From assembly GCF_019740335.1 (NCBI RefSeq), contig NZ_JAHXZS010000003.1:186001-250000 (forward strand): a stretch of DNA of 64,000 bases. The letters are read 5' to 3'. The position numbers and the translations under genes are program-made. Each line of letters starts with the position of its first letter. Within the stretch, counting starts at the first letter, position 1. Positions 52,694 to 61,356 of this stretch are shown one piece after another. Under the pieces are notes generated by a model, which was not told where the DNA came from, made no database searches, and was given only the letters and a program-made list of their open reading frames with translations. Source of the DNA: Alteraquisediminimonas sediminicola. GTDB taxonomy: Bacteria > Pseudomonadota > Alphaproteobacteria > Sphingomonadales > Sphingomonadaceae.

Positions 52694-54858
52694 AGTCACG
52701 ACCTCTCTCAGAAGGTCTGCGTGACAGCGACGCCCCAAGTCCGTGGCGGACGCGGTGCGGCGTAGCTCCAGACGCCCTGGACGTCATACCCGACCGACCA
52801 CCCATCTTCATTGGCGAGGTTCTTGCCAAAGACGCTGACGGTGGTCTTGTTCACACGATAGCTGATCGAGGCATCGGCCAGATATTGACCGCCATTTTTG
52901 ATATTGGGGTTGTTCAGGAAGGTCACTTCATGTGCCCCCATATAATGGACGGAGCCACTGATCCAGAACGTACCCGGCCCGACATCCTGTTCATATGTCG
53001 CACCGATATTCCACGTCCACTTGGGCGCGCGACGGATTTTCAGGAAGCTCGCATCGATCGCCGTGCCGGTGCTGTAGATGTCACCGAAGAAGCTCTTATA
53101 CTTCGCATCCAGATAACCGACATTGCCGTTCAGTGTCAGTGCATCGAAAGGCTTGGCAGTCAGGTCGAGTTCGAAGCCCTTCAGATCCGCCTTGGCAGCA
53201 TTGATCGTCCGGTTTTCACGCCCCGTCGAAGAACCCGGCGCTGGCACGTCGAGATCCTGCTGCATATCCTTGTACTTCATCATGTACACGGCGCCATTGA
53301 GACGCAGACGGCGATCAAGAAACTCGCTCTTGAAACCGAGTTCATAATTGTCGAGCGTCTCGGGATTATAGGGAATGGTCGCCGCGCTCAGCGTGGCCGG
53401 ACGACCGTTGAAGCCGCCCCCACGATAACCACGCGACCACAACGCATAGGTCATCACATCGGACGTCCAATTATAGCTCAAGCTGACCTTGGGCGTAAAT
53501 TTCGACCAGCTTGCCTTGACGGGTGCCGCCATCAGAATGCTACCCCCAGCCAGGCTTGGCTGGATCGTCAAGATGGGATCGACCTCCTCGGTCGTGCCAT
53601 AGATATTGATCGCGCCGTCATTGACGATGCTTGTCTTGCGGTCATGCGTGTAACGCGCGCCGACCGTCAGCTTGAGCTTATCGGTGATACGATAATCGCC
53701 TTCAAAATATCCCGCATAGGATTTCGTCGACTGCGTGACTTCCTGCGAACTCGTCAGCAGCGGTGTAGCTGCCAGGCCGATATAGTTTTTGAGGTTAATC
53801 GTATAACGCGAGTCCCAAAGATAGCCGCCGAGCACAAAGGTAAGCGGTCCCGTGCCACCCTTGCTCAACCGCACTTCATTGGTCGTCTGACGCCAACGCG
53901 CCGGACGATCGGTTTGGTAGAGCGTCAAAGGTGTGCCGTCCCAATCCTGGGTCGCACCCTCCTTGGTCTTGAGATAGCCAAGAATATACTGAACTTCATA
54001 GTCGTTGCCGAGATCATATTTGGCTTTACCAATCGCCATGTTCATCTCGAAGAACGCATCCTTGTTAATCGGACCATTCCCAAGGCTGGTGTAACGGTCG
54101 CCGGATGTCGGCACCCCCGGCGCTGGCGAACACTGGCCGAAACCCGTGCAGAAATAATCCGTAGGCCGCAAGACGGCCAGCGATACCGGCGCGTCCTGAC
54201 GCGTTTTCTGATAATCGTAGCTGACACTCAACTCCAGCGCATCCGTCGGCGTGAACAACACCTGCGTACCCAACGCGCCAAAGTCCGACTTCTGACCGCG
54301 ACGGTGCTGTGTACGGTTGTACATATAGCCATCGGTTGATTCATAAGCGCCCGTGAACTTCACCGCGACATTCTCGGTGACGCCGAAGGAAACAACACCT
54401 TCCGCTTTGATCGTATGGAAGCGCTCATAGGTCAGGCGCGCCTTGCCCGTCAGCTCCTGTGTCGGCCGCGAGCGAGACAGGCTGATCACACCGCCGGTCG
54501 CGTTACGACCGAACAGCGTACCCTGAGGCCCACGCAGCACTTCCACCCGGTCAAGGTCGATCGCCTTCATCAGGCTGCCTGCACTCTGGCCAAGATAAAT
54601 GTCATCGAACACGACGCCCACAGCCGGATCAACCGACTTCTCGACATCCGCCACGCCGATCCCGCGAATATAAATGGCCGCAACCCCACCAGGACCTTGC
54701 TGCACATCGTCAATAATAACGTTCGGTGAAGCGCTCGCAAAATCACGAACGTCAGAATCAAATCGCTTCAGAAGATCTCCGCCCGACAACGCACTGATCG
54801 AACCACCAAGATCCTGCAAATTCTCAACGCGCTTGCGCGCCGTCACAACTATCTCTTC
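52693..54858. repeat. 2166-bp direct repeat, copy 2 (TonB receptor body)
   Basis: It matches 25146-27311 over its whole length by eye, at a fixed offset of 27547 bp and in the same orientation. Confidence 0.95.
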
Positions 54859-54972
54859 CAAACCCTGATCTTTGCCAGTTTCCGCAGCCATAGCCTGGGT
54901 CGCTGCCAATGATGCAATGGAAACAGTCGTAGATAGCAGCATATATGTAATGTTCGCTAATGTTCTAGCCAT
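52708..54972 (-). CDS. TonB-dependent receptor, copy 2
   Basis: This 754-residue outer-membrane receptor matches copy 1 (25161-27425) from codon 39 to the stop. The first 38 codons differ completely: MARTLANITYMLLSTTVSIA then SLAATQAMAA, also a proper signal peptide and exactly as long as that of copy 1. I start it at the ATG at 54972 with GGAGGAGAG upstream. It heads the minus-strand set receptor-SDR-kinase-ligase-TetR and is divergent from the SDR at 55370. Confidence 0.95.
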   Translation of the reverse strand: MARTLANITYMLLSTTVSIASLAATQAMAAETGKDQGLEEIVVTARKRVENLQDLGGSISALSGGDLLKRFDSDVRDFASASPNVIIDDVQQGPGGVAAIYIRGIGVADVEKSVDPAVGVVFDDIYLGQSAGSLMKAIDLDRVEVLRGPQGTLFGRNATGGVISLSRSRPTQELTGKARLTYERFHTIKAEGVVSFGVTENVAVKFTGAYESTDGYMYNRTQHRRGQKSDFGALGTQVLFTPTDALELSVSYDYQKTRQDAPVSLAVLRPTDYFCTGFGQCSPAPGVPTSGDRYTSLGNGPINKDAFFEMNMAIGKAKYDLGNDYEVQYILGYLKTKEGATQDWDGTPLTLYQTDRPARWRQTTNEVRLSKGGTGPLTFVLGGYLWDSRYTINLKNYIGLAATPLLTSSQEVTQSTKSYAGYFEGDYRITDKLKLTVGARYTHDRKTSIVNDGAINIYGTTEEVDPILTIQPSLAGGSILMAAPVKASWSKFTPKVSLSYNWTSDVMTYALWSRGYRGGGFNGRPATLSAATIPYNPETLDNYELGFKSEFLDRRLRLNGAVYMMKYKDMQQDLDVPAPGSSTGRENRTINAAKADLKGFELDLTAKPFDALTLNGNVGYLDAKYKSFFGDIYSTGTAIDASFLKIRRAPKWTWNIGATYEQDVGPGTFWISGSVHYMGAHEVTFLNNPNIKNGGQYLADASISYRVNKTTVSVFGKNLANEDGWSVGYDVQGVWSYAAPRPPRTWGVAVTQTF

Positions 54973-55142
54973 GCTCTCTCCTCCCCTAGCGCGCGTGCGC
55001 AACGGCGAATGTGAAACAGCGATGTCGTTGCGCATTCAGGCCTCCGACATATCGCTGCATTGCTCAAAATTGCAGACCGATTCAGCTCGGCCAACCGAGC
55101 GGAACCCAGATAGTCCCTAAGCAACATTGCGATTCGTATATT

Positions 55143-55163
55143 ACTTGCTCAGAACCAGCAAGT
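55143..55163. promoter_or_regulatory. 21-bp perfect palindrome in divergent promoter
   Basis: ACTTGCT-CAGAACC-AGCAAGT has seven perfect arm pairs with a 7-bp spacer. It lies in the 397-bp region between the divergent TonB receptor (54972) and SDR (55370) genes and matches the site at 48579-48599. The rest of this region is A+T-rich around 55200-55330, as expected for promoters; I see no other gene in it. Confidence 0.65.
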
Positions 55164-55369
55164 GAAATTTATTGGCCCTTGAAAATCTTGCAAACAGCCA
55201 TCAATGCAGATTCTGCAATCCCTATAAAAACATAATTTTACAGTTATTTATTTGAATTTTATAGCCGCACCACATCTCGTCGGCGCCCATATGAATCTTG
55301 CTTGTCTTCATCTAGTAATTTAGATACACCGCATCAACAACAAGCAATAAACGTGAGAGGAGCAGGCCG

Positions 55370-56122
55370 ATGACAGGGCGTTTAGCAGGAAAAGTAGCGC
55401 TGATTTCCGGCGGAGCGAGTGGCCTAGGGGAAGGACAAGCAATTCTCTATGCACGCGAAGGCGCGAGCGTCGTGATTGGCGACCTTCAGGATGCGCTCGG
55501 TGCCAAGGTTGTTGACCAAATCATCAGCGAGGGCGGCAAGGCCAAGTTCACCCGTCTGGACGTGACCAGCCTCACCAGTTGGCAGGCCGCTGTAGCCTTT
55601 ACCGTCAGCAGTTTCGGGAAACTCACAACGCTGGTGAACAATGCCGGCATCTTCCACCCCGGCGGCGTGATAGCCGAGACGGAACAGGGCTGGGCAAAGA
55701 TGATCAGCGTTAATCAGACAGGTGTCTTCCTCGGCATGAAGGCCGCAGCGCCTGAACTGCTCAAGACCGGCAATGCCGCCATCGTCAATATTTCTTCGCT
55801 ATATGGTTTGATCGGTAGCCCGGATGCGATCAGCTACCATGCCTCCAAGGCCGCCGTCAGGGTTATGGGCAAAGGCACAGCGCTGGAATTTGCCCGACAG
55901 GGTATCCGCGTCAACACAATCTTCCCAGGGCAGATCCGCACCCCCATTCTCGGCGACATCACACCCGAGCAGGATGCCGCAATCAAGGCATCGATCCCCA
56001 TGGGTGTTGTCGGCGATCCCATGGATATCGCCCATGGCTCACTCTACCTCGCCTCGGACGAGGCGCGCTACGTGACCGGCGCAGAGCTGTGGATCGATGG
56101 CGGCTGGTACGCCGGCAACTGA
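55370..56122 (+). CDS. Short-chain dehydrogenase/reductase
   Basis: This 250-residue classical SDR has SGGASGLGEGQAILYAREG, VIGDLQDA (Asp favours NAD), NNAGIFHPGG, catalytic Ser in NISSLYGLIG and YHASKAAVRVM. GAGGAG lies before the ATG. It is close to 3-alpha/20-beta-hydroxysteroid-type dehydrogenases in motif text, but the substrate is open. It is first in a five-gene plus-strand set. Confidence 0.94.
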   Translation: MTGRLAGKVALISGGASGLGEGQAILYAREGASVVIGDLQDALGAKVVDQIISEGGKAKFTRLDVTSLTSWQAAVAFTVSSFGKLTTLVNNAGIFHPGGVIAETEQGWAKMISVNQTGVFLGMKAAAPELLKTGNAAIVNISSLYGLIGSPDAISYHASKAAVRVMGKGTALEFARQGIRVNTIFPGQIRTPILGDITPEQDAAIKASIPMGVVGDPMDIAHGSLYLASDEARYVTGAELWIDGGWYAGN

Positions 56123-56145
56123 ATTTCACCTGAGGAAAAACAATA

Positions 56146-57450
56146 ATGGCATGGGATTTTTCGACCGAACCCGAGTTCCAAGCGCAACTCGACTGGATGA
56201 AGGGGTTCGTCGCGACTGAGATTGAACCGATGGATTTGGTGTTCCGCCATCCTGCGGCCCCCTTCGACCCGAACTCAACCGCACAGCAGGCCATGGCGCC
56301 TCTCAAGGAAATAGTGAAGAAACGCGGGCTATGGGCCTGCCACCTCGGCCCTGAATTGGGTGGCCAGGGTTATGGCCAGGTCAAATTGGGCTTGATGAAC
56401 GAGATTCTGGGCCGCAGCCGCTTCGCACCAACGGTATTTGGCACGCAGGCACCCGATACCGGCAATGCCGAGATCCTCGCCCGCTTCGGCACAGAGGATC
56501 AAAAGCGGCGCTATCTTCAGCCGCTGCTCGATGGCGAGATCTTCTCCTGCTATTCGATGACCGAACCGCAAGCCGGTGCCGATCCCGGCCAATTCACCTG
56601 CCGCGCCGATCTTAAAGGCGATGAATGGGCAATCAATGGCGAGAAATGGTTCGCCAGCCATGCCTGTGTCGCCGAATTCCTGATCGTGATGTGCATCACC
56701 AACCCCGACGTGCCGGTGCATGAGGGATCAAGCATGTTGATCGTGCCGAAAGGTACGCCAGGGCTGGAGATCATCCGCAACACTGCGGTCGGGCCGAAGG
56801 ATGCGCTCGGCAGCGGGGTCCACGGCTATCTCCGCTTCACCGACTGCCGTGTGCCGAAGGAAAATATACTCGGCCCTGTTGGCGAAGGTTTCAAGGTCGC
56901 ACAGTCGCGGCTTGGGGGCGGTCGCATCCACCATGCGATGCGCACGGTGGGCATGCTCAACAAGGCGATGGACATGATGTGCGAACGCGCCGTTTCCCGC
57001 ATCACCAAGGGCGAACGCCTTGCCGACAAGCAGATGGTGCAGGAAAAGATCGCCGACAGCTACACCCAGATCACGCAGTTCCGATTGCATGTACTTTATG
57101 CCGCATGGCTGCTCGATCGCGACAAGGCCTATACTCGCCCGGTTCGTCGGGAGATTTCGGCAATCAAGGCCGCGATGCCCGGTGTACTCAAGGATGTAAT
57201 CTACAGGGCGCTCCATCTCCATGGCTCGCTCGGCATGTCGAACGAGACCCCGTTGATGGACATGTGGCAATATGTGCCGGAAATGGGCATTGTCGATGGC
57301 CCGACCGAGGTTCACAAAGTATCGGTCGCGCGGGACGTGCTTCGCCACGTTGCCCCCTCACCCGGTGTTTTCCCCACTTATTTCGTCCCGGATACCCGTG
57401 CAGCAGCCGAAAAGAAATTTGCTGCCTATCTCAACCAGGAGAATGCCTGA
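56146..57450 (+). CDS. Acyl-CoA dehydrogenase, ACAD10/11-like
   Basis: This 434-residue FAD enzyme has YSMTEPQAGADPGQF, INGEKWFASHACVAEFLIVM, and the C-terminal DGPTEVHKVSVARDVLR, typical of the ACAD10/11/LvaC group rather than the short-chain group. With the APH-type kinase of the divergent set it would remove a phosphorylated hydroxyl to give an enoyl-CoA. It lies 23 bp after the SDR gene and overlaps the next by one base. Confidence 0.93.
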   Translation: MAWDFSTEPEFQAQLDWMKGFVATEIEPMDLVFRHPAAPFDPNSTAQQAMAPLKEIVKKRGLWACHLGPELGGQGYGQVKLGLMNEILGRSRFAPTVFGTQAPDTGNAEILARFGTEDQKRRYLQPLLDGEIFSCYSMTEPQAGADPGQFTCRADLKGDEWAINGEKWFASHACVAEFLIVMCITNPDVPVHEGSSMLIVPKGTPGLEIIRNTAVGPKDALGSGVHGYLRFTDCRVPKENILGPVGEGFKVAQSRLGGGRIHHAMRTVGMLNKAMDMMCERAVSRITKGERLADKQMVQEKIADSYTQITQFRLHVLYAAWLLDRDKAYTRPVRREISAIKAAMPGVLKDVIYRALHLHGSLGMSNETPLMDMWQYVPEMGIVDGPTEVHKVSVARDVLRHVAPSPGVFPTYFVPDTRAAAEKKFAAYLNQENA

Positions 57451-57911
57451 TGTCCATGTCAACTGAAGAACGGATCGACCAACTCGAAAGCCGCTTCGCA
57501 ATGCTCGATCTGGTCAGCGACTATTGCCTCGGTTTCGACAAACGCGATTTTGATCGCTTTATGAATATCTGGTGGCCGGATGCGACATGGGAAATCGGCC
57601 CACCTTTCGGCAACTTTGACGGCCATGAAGGCATTACTCATGCGGTCAAAGACGTACTCTGGCCTGCTTGGAAACAGGCAACCCACTACACGACCAACCT
57701 TCGGGTCGAGTTCAAAGACCGCGACCATGCCGATGGCGTCTGTGACGTGGATTGCATCGGCACGACCAGCGATGGCCTGGCCCGCACTGTGGGGGCGACC
57801 TATACTGATCGGTTCGAACGTCGCAACGGCGTCTGGAAGATTGTTTATCGCCACGTGAAGATGCACCATTTCAGCGAACTGGTGGGTGTCACGCTCGCAC
57901 CGCCGCAATAA
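57450..57911 (+). CDS. SnoaL/NTF2-like protein
   Basis: This 153-residue alpha+beta-barrel protein has YCLGFDKRDFDRFMNIWWPD, GHEGITHAVKDV, TNLRVEFKDRDHADG and RRNGVWKIVYRHVKMHH. The fold is used by isomerases, dehydratases and small accessory proteins. It starts inside TGATG at the end of the acyl-CoA dehydrogenase, so the two are coupled. The closest role cannot be chosen; a dehydratase or isomerase of a ring intermediate is plausible. Confidence 0.85.
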   Translation: MSMSTEERIDQLESRFAMLDLVSDYCLGFDKRDFDRFMNIWWPDATWEIGPPFGNFDGHEGITHAVKDVLWPAWKQATHYTTNLRVEFKDRDHADGVCDVDCIGTTSDGLARTVGATYTDRFERRNGVWKIVYRHVKMHHFSELVGVTLAPPQ

Positions 57912-57931
57912 GTATAAGAAGGGAGCGATCG

Positions 57932-58735
57932 ATGGCCTATTATGAGGCAGGTGGCGGTCAACGCGTCTATTTCGAGCATTATCGCGGCGAGAAGACACCG
58001 GTCTTTCTCATCCATGGCTGGGCCATGTCTAGCCGCGTATGGGTCGACACCATAGAGGCGCTACAGGCCGCCGGACATGAGGTGGTCGCCATCGATCATC
58101 GCGGCTGCGGTCAATCGGATCGTGATTTCGACGATCTGTCTATCAACGCCATCGCCAACGACATTACCGGCATCGTCAAAATGCTTGGCCTGCGGTCGGT
58201 AGTGCTCAATGGATGGTCGATGGGTGGCGCGGTCGCAGCGGAAGCGGCGCGTCAATTGGGTCCACTCGCCATCGGGCTGATACTGACCTGCGGCGCCTCT
58301 CCCCGCTTCGTTCGTACCGATGATTTTCCCTTCGGCGGCGAACGCGAAAATCTCCTCGCTATGCCGGGCGCGATATCCGCCAACCGGGCGACCTTTTTCA
58401 AAAATCTCGCGCAAGGCGTATGCGCCAAGGATGTCGGCCAGCCAACAATCGACTGGATGTGGTCTATCTTCATGGATACCGGCCCGAACGTGGTGATGTC
58501 GCTGCTCGACCTCACCGACCTTGACCAGCGTCCGTTGTTGGCCGCACTTCCCTTTCAGGTCCTCTCGATCGTTGGCGGCAAAGACGCCATCCTTCAACCC
58601 GAAGTCGGCATTGAAGCCGCCAAGTGCGCGCGGCATGGTCAGTCCGTCATTTTCGAAGATTGCGGACATGCACCCTTCATCGAGGATGCGCCGCGCTACA
58701 TGGCAACATTGCTGGACTTTCTCGGACGGGTGTAA
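57932..58735 (+). CDS. Alpha/beta hydrolase (BioH/lactonase-like)
   Basis: This 267-residue esterase-fold protein has oxyanion region LIHGWAMSSRVW, nucleophile Ser in LNGWSMGGAVAAEA, Asp in VGGKDAIL and His in CGHAPFIED. It may hydrolyse a lactone or ester formed by the luciferase-like monooxygenase, which would give a hydroxy acid for the ligase and kinase. It begins 20 bp after the SnoaL-like gene with GGGAG upstream. Confidence 0.9.
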   Translation: MAYYEAGGGQRVYFEHYRGEKTPVFLIHGWAMSSRVWVDTIEALQAAGHEVVAIDHRGCGQSDRDFDDLSINAIANDITGIVKMLGLRSVVLNGWSMGGAVAAEAARQLGPLAIGLILTCGASPRFVRTDDFPFGGERENLLAMPGAISANRATFFKNLAQGVCAKDVGQPTIDWMWSIFMDTGPNVVMSLLDLTDLDQRPLLAALPFQVLSIVGGKDAILQPEVGIEAAKCARHGQSVIFEDCGHAPFIEDAPRYMATLLDFLGRV

Positions 58736-58811
58736 GTCCCTAGCCTTCTGATACCAGCCAATCGGCGTTATATTAATACGAAATCATACACTAACACGGA
58801 GGGGTAGACGC

Positions 58812-59915
58812 GTGCTGAATGCCTTCATGACACCTTTTGAATGCAAGTCATTCCGGGTGCGTAACCGTTTTGCGATGGCACCGATGTCTCGTTATTTCGC
58901 GCCGAACGGCGTGCTCACCGATGCCTCCGTCGACTATTACCGTCGACGTGTCGAAGGCGGGATCGGTACCATCATTACTGAGGCCGTAGGGATTGATCGC
59001 CTGGGCTCCGTCGCGGTCGACACCGTGCCGCGCTTCTGGGGAGAGGACGCGCTCGCCGCATGGGACAAGGCGCGCGCTGCTGTCCAGGCAGCCGGTGGCG
59101 CCCTCGTGCCGCAACTCTGGCATGTCGGCGGGTGCGAGGACTTCAACTTCCCGGATGCGCCCCACCCACCGCTCGAAAGTCCATCCGGCATCGTCGGCCC
59201 CGACACAAAGGGTGGCCGGGTGATGACCGAACGCGACATTGAGGATGTGATCGCGTCCTTTGTCTGCGCCGCACTCGATGCCCAACGGCTCGGGTGCGAT
59301 GCAATCGAGTTGCATGGCGCGCATGGGTATCTGTTCGACCAGTTCTTTTGGGACATCACTAACCAGCGTACCGACCGTTATGGCGGCCCCGACATCGCGG
59401 ATCGCGTCCGCTTCGCGGTCGAGGTAGTGGCGGCCATCCGACGGGCAGTGGGACCAGACTTTGCGATTATCTTTCGTATCTCGCAATGGAAGACCTATCT
59501 CTACGACGCAAGGATAGCCCATAGTCCGCAGGAATTGGAACGCTGGCTCGCGCCGCTAACAGATGCGGGCGTCGACATCTTCCACTGTTCGGACAGGCGC
59601 TTTTGGGAGCCCACCTTTGCCGATGGCGATTACAATCTGGCTGGCTGGGCCAAGAAGTTGACGGGCCTGCCGACAATCACGGTCGGCTCGGTCGGGCTCA
59701 ATCGCGACCTGTTGGCCGACTTTGCCGAGGGCCAGTCCACACCAACCCTGCAGTCGCTCGACGAACTGGAGCGCCGCTTTGACCGCGGCGATTTCGACAT
59801 AGTCGCGATCGGACGCGCCCTGCTTGCCGATCCTTATTGGCTGCAAAAGGTGCTGGCTGGCAGGGTCGCTGAACTAAAGCCTTATTCAAAAATGCACATG
59901 AACGACTTGTACTGA
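58812..59915 (+). CDS. Old-yellow-enzyme-family NADH:flavin oxidoreductase
   Basis: This 367-residue FMN TIM-barrel enzyme has RNRFAMAPMSRYFAPNGVLT, VPQLWHVGG, IELHGAHGYLFDQFFWD, TNQRTDRYGGPDIADR and FRISQWKTYLYDAR. Such enzymes reduce activated C=C bonds of enones. The start is GTG at 58812 behind GGAGGGG. It is the last gene of the plus-strand set, 76 bp after the hydrolase, so it may have its own promoter. Confidence 0.93.
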   Translation: MLNAFMTPFECKSFRVRNRFAMAPMSRYFAPNGVLTDASVDYYRRRVEGGIGTIITEAVGIDRLGSVAVDTVPRFWGEDALAAWDKARAAVQAAGGALVPQLWHVGGCEDFNFPDAPHPPLESPSGIVGPDTKGGRVMTERDIEDVIASFVCAALDAQRLGCDAIELHGAHGYLFDQFFWDITNQRTDRYGGPDIADRVRFAVEVVAAIRRAVGPDFAIIFRISQWKTYLYDARIAHSPQELERWLAPLTDAGVDIFHCSDRRFWEPTFADGDYNLAGWAKKLTGLPTITVGSVGLNRDLLADFAEGQSTPTLQSLDELERRFDRGDFDIVAIGRALLADPYWLQKVLAGRVAELKPYSKMHMNDLY

Positions 59916-60471
59916 AGGTTCGACGGAACCACCAGCTCAAGAAGAATTTAGCTGCGCTCGTTATGGAATTTTTCTTATTATTAAGCATCTTGTGTTACAA
60001 GCTATGTGTTTCGACAGCATCCCAGTCGACAGAAAATTAGGCAAGAAGCCTCCGTGAACTGCACAACATGAACGAACGGCCGCTCCACCCAAACTGCCGC
60101 TAAAGCTTGCCGTTCCGGATTGCCAACAATGCCGCCGATTACGTAGGTCATGATTTATCCGCCGAGTTGGGTGAGCACCTTAGCGGCCGCAATCAGGGTA
60201 GCCATGTTCTGGACTGCCGTGGCGAGTTGTTCAATATCTTGGTGCCTCGCCTCAGCATCCGTTCTCGACGAAGCGACCGCCAGAGAATGGTGGTCTTCCA
60301 TGATCATGCCCACGACGGTGCATAACCGGTCAGCCATATCCAGCAACTCGTTCTCGATAGGTATTTCGTACATGGGACGACACATGTGCAAGCCGGTACG
60401 AAAGTCCATATGCAGCTTTTCAAAAGGCCGACTTTCTCGACTGGACTTCCTGTGCTGGGGGAGCGATTGCC
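59916..60471. other. Intergenic region before recombinase module 2
   Basis: This 556-bp stretch has a weak hairpin GGTTC-GACG-GAACC at about 59918-59931 just after the OYE gene, without a T-run. Apart from the small minus-strand frame at 60155-60409, listed separately, I see no gene. Confidence 0.4.
60155..60409 (-). CDS. Possible small protein, unknown
   Basis: This 84-codon minus-strand frame reads plausibly like an alpha-helical protein: ENELLDMADRLCTVVGMIME, then RHQDIEQLATAVQNMATLIA. A second ATG eight codons in (MCRPMYE) is also possible. No clear ribosome-binding site is seen. It could be an accessory gene of the adjacent mobile module. Confidence 0.4.
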   Translation of the reverse strand: MDFRTGLHMCRPMYEIPIENELLDMADRLCTVVGMIMEDHHSLAVASSRTDAEARHQDIEQLATAVQNMATLIAAAKVLTQLGG

Positions 60472-60630
60472 ATGGCTGAACGCATCAACCACAACTGGTT
60501 CGATACTGTCGTGGCTGATTCACAAACCGATAGGGCTAGCCGAGATACACCTCGACTTCGCTGTCAGTTCGAGCATTGGTGTGAACGTGAATCGCGGAGC
60601 AAAGAGATGCCCCGCACGCCCTGTAGGTAA
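60472..60630 (+). CDS. Small conserved protein of the recombinase module
   Basis: This 52-residue protein starts at an ATG behind GGGGGAG: MAERINHNWFDTVVADSQ, then RLRCQFEHWCERESRSKE. The second half is kept in the truncated copy at 13216-13290, which argues that it is coded. It has two Cys and one His within seven residues. It lies 64 bp before DUF3489 and probably belongs to the same transcript. Function unknown. Confidence 0.6.
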   Translation: MAERINHNWFDTVVADSQTDRASRDTPRLRCQFEHWCERESRSKEMPRTPCR

Positions 60631-60694
60631 GGCCTTACGGGGCATTGGGTGGTGGAAAGCGGTGAGGGGCCGCTTCTTGCCAAGGAGACCACCC

Positions 60695-60910
60695 ATGACG
60701 ACACTCAATGCACCCACCAAAATCGATAGTGTAATTGATCTGCTGCATCGCGACGGCGGTGCGACCTTGACCGAGCTGGTGGAGGCCACAGGCTGGTTGC
60801 CACACACGACACGTGCAGCCCTGAGCGGCCTGCGCAAAAAAGGCCATCCCATCAGCAAATATCTGCGCGATGGAGTGACCGCCTATCAGATCACGGCGGT
60901 CGGGATATGA
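60695..60910 (+). CDS. DUF3489 family small protein, copy 2
   Basis: This 71-residue protein is nearly the same as the one at 13361. Differences include Ser for Gly (KIDSVIDLL) and Val-Glu-Ala for Ala-Glu-Val in the helix-turn-helix. AAGGAG precedes the ATG. It overlaps DUF2924 by 4 bp. Confidence 0.85.
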   Translation: MTTLNAPTKIDSVIDLLHRDGGATLTELVEATGWLPHTTRAALSGLRKKGHPISKYLRDGVTAYQITAVGI

Positions 60911-61356
60911 GCGCGCTAGACGAACAACTGGCAGCACTCACGACAATGTCGGCAGTGCTACTTCGCGCTGAGTGGTTGCGGCTCCATAAGGTGCCGGCAC
61001 CGGCCATGACCACCGACCTGCTACGACGCGGCATCGCGCACCGGCTGCAGGAGCGCGCCAAGGGCGGGATGCCTTCTGGCACTTTACGTGAACTTGGTCG
61101 GCTGTGCCGCCATTATGCCCGAACGGGTGCAGTGGAGGCTGCGCAGCCCAGCCGGATCAAGCCCGGCACCCGGCTGGTGCGCGACTGGGGTGGGGAAAGT
61201 CACCATGTGGTGGTGCTGGAGAGGGGCTATCTCTACCGGGATGAGAACTACGCTTCACTGAGCCAGATCGCTACCGAGATCACAGGCGCCAAATGGTCCG
61301 GCCCTCGCTTCTTTGGGCTGATCAAACGGAAGAAGGCGGAGGTCGCTCATGCGTAA
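60907..61356 (+). CDS. DUF2924 domain protein, copy 2
   Basis: This 149-residue protein has the same length and motifs as the copy at 13573 (LRAEWLRLHKVPAP, WGGESHHVVVLE, AKWSGPRFFGLIKRK). Substitutions are scattered, for example MSAVL for LSTML near the start. It is coupled to the recombinase by an 8-bp overlap. Confidence 0.9.
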   Translation: MSALDEQLAALTTMSAVLLRAEWLRLHKVPAPAMTTDLLRRGIAHRLQERAKGGMPSGTLRELGRLCRHYARTGAVEAAQPSRIKPGTRLVRDWGGESHHVVVLERGYLYRDENYASLSQIATEITGAKWSGPRFFGLIKRKKAEVAHA

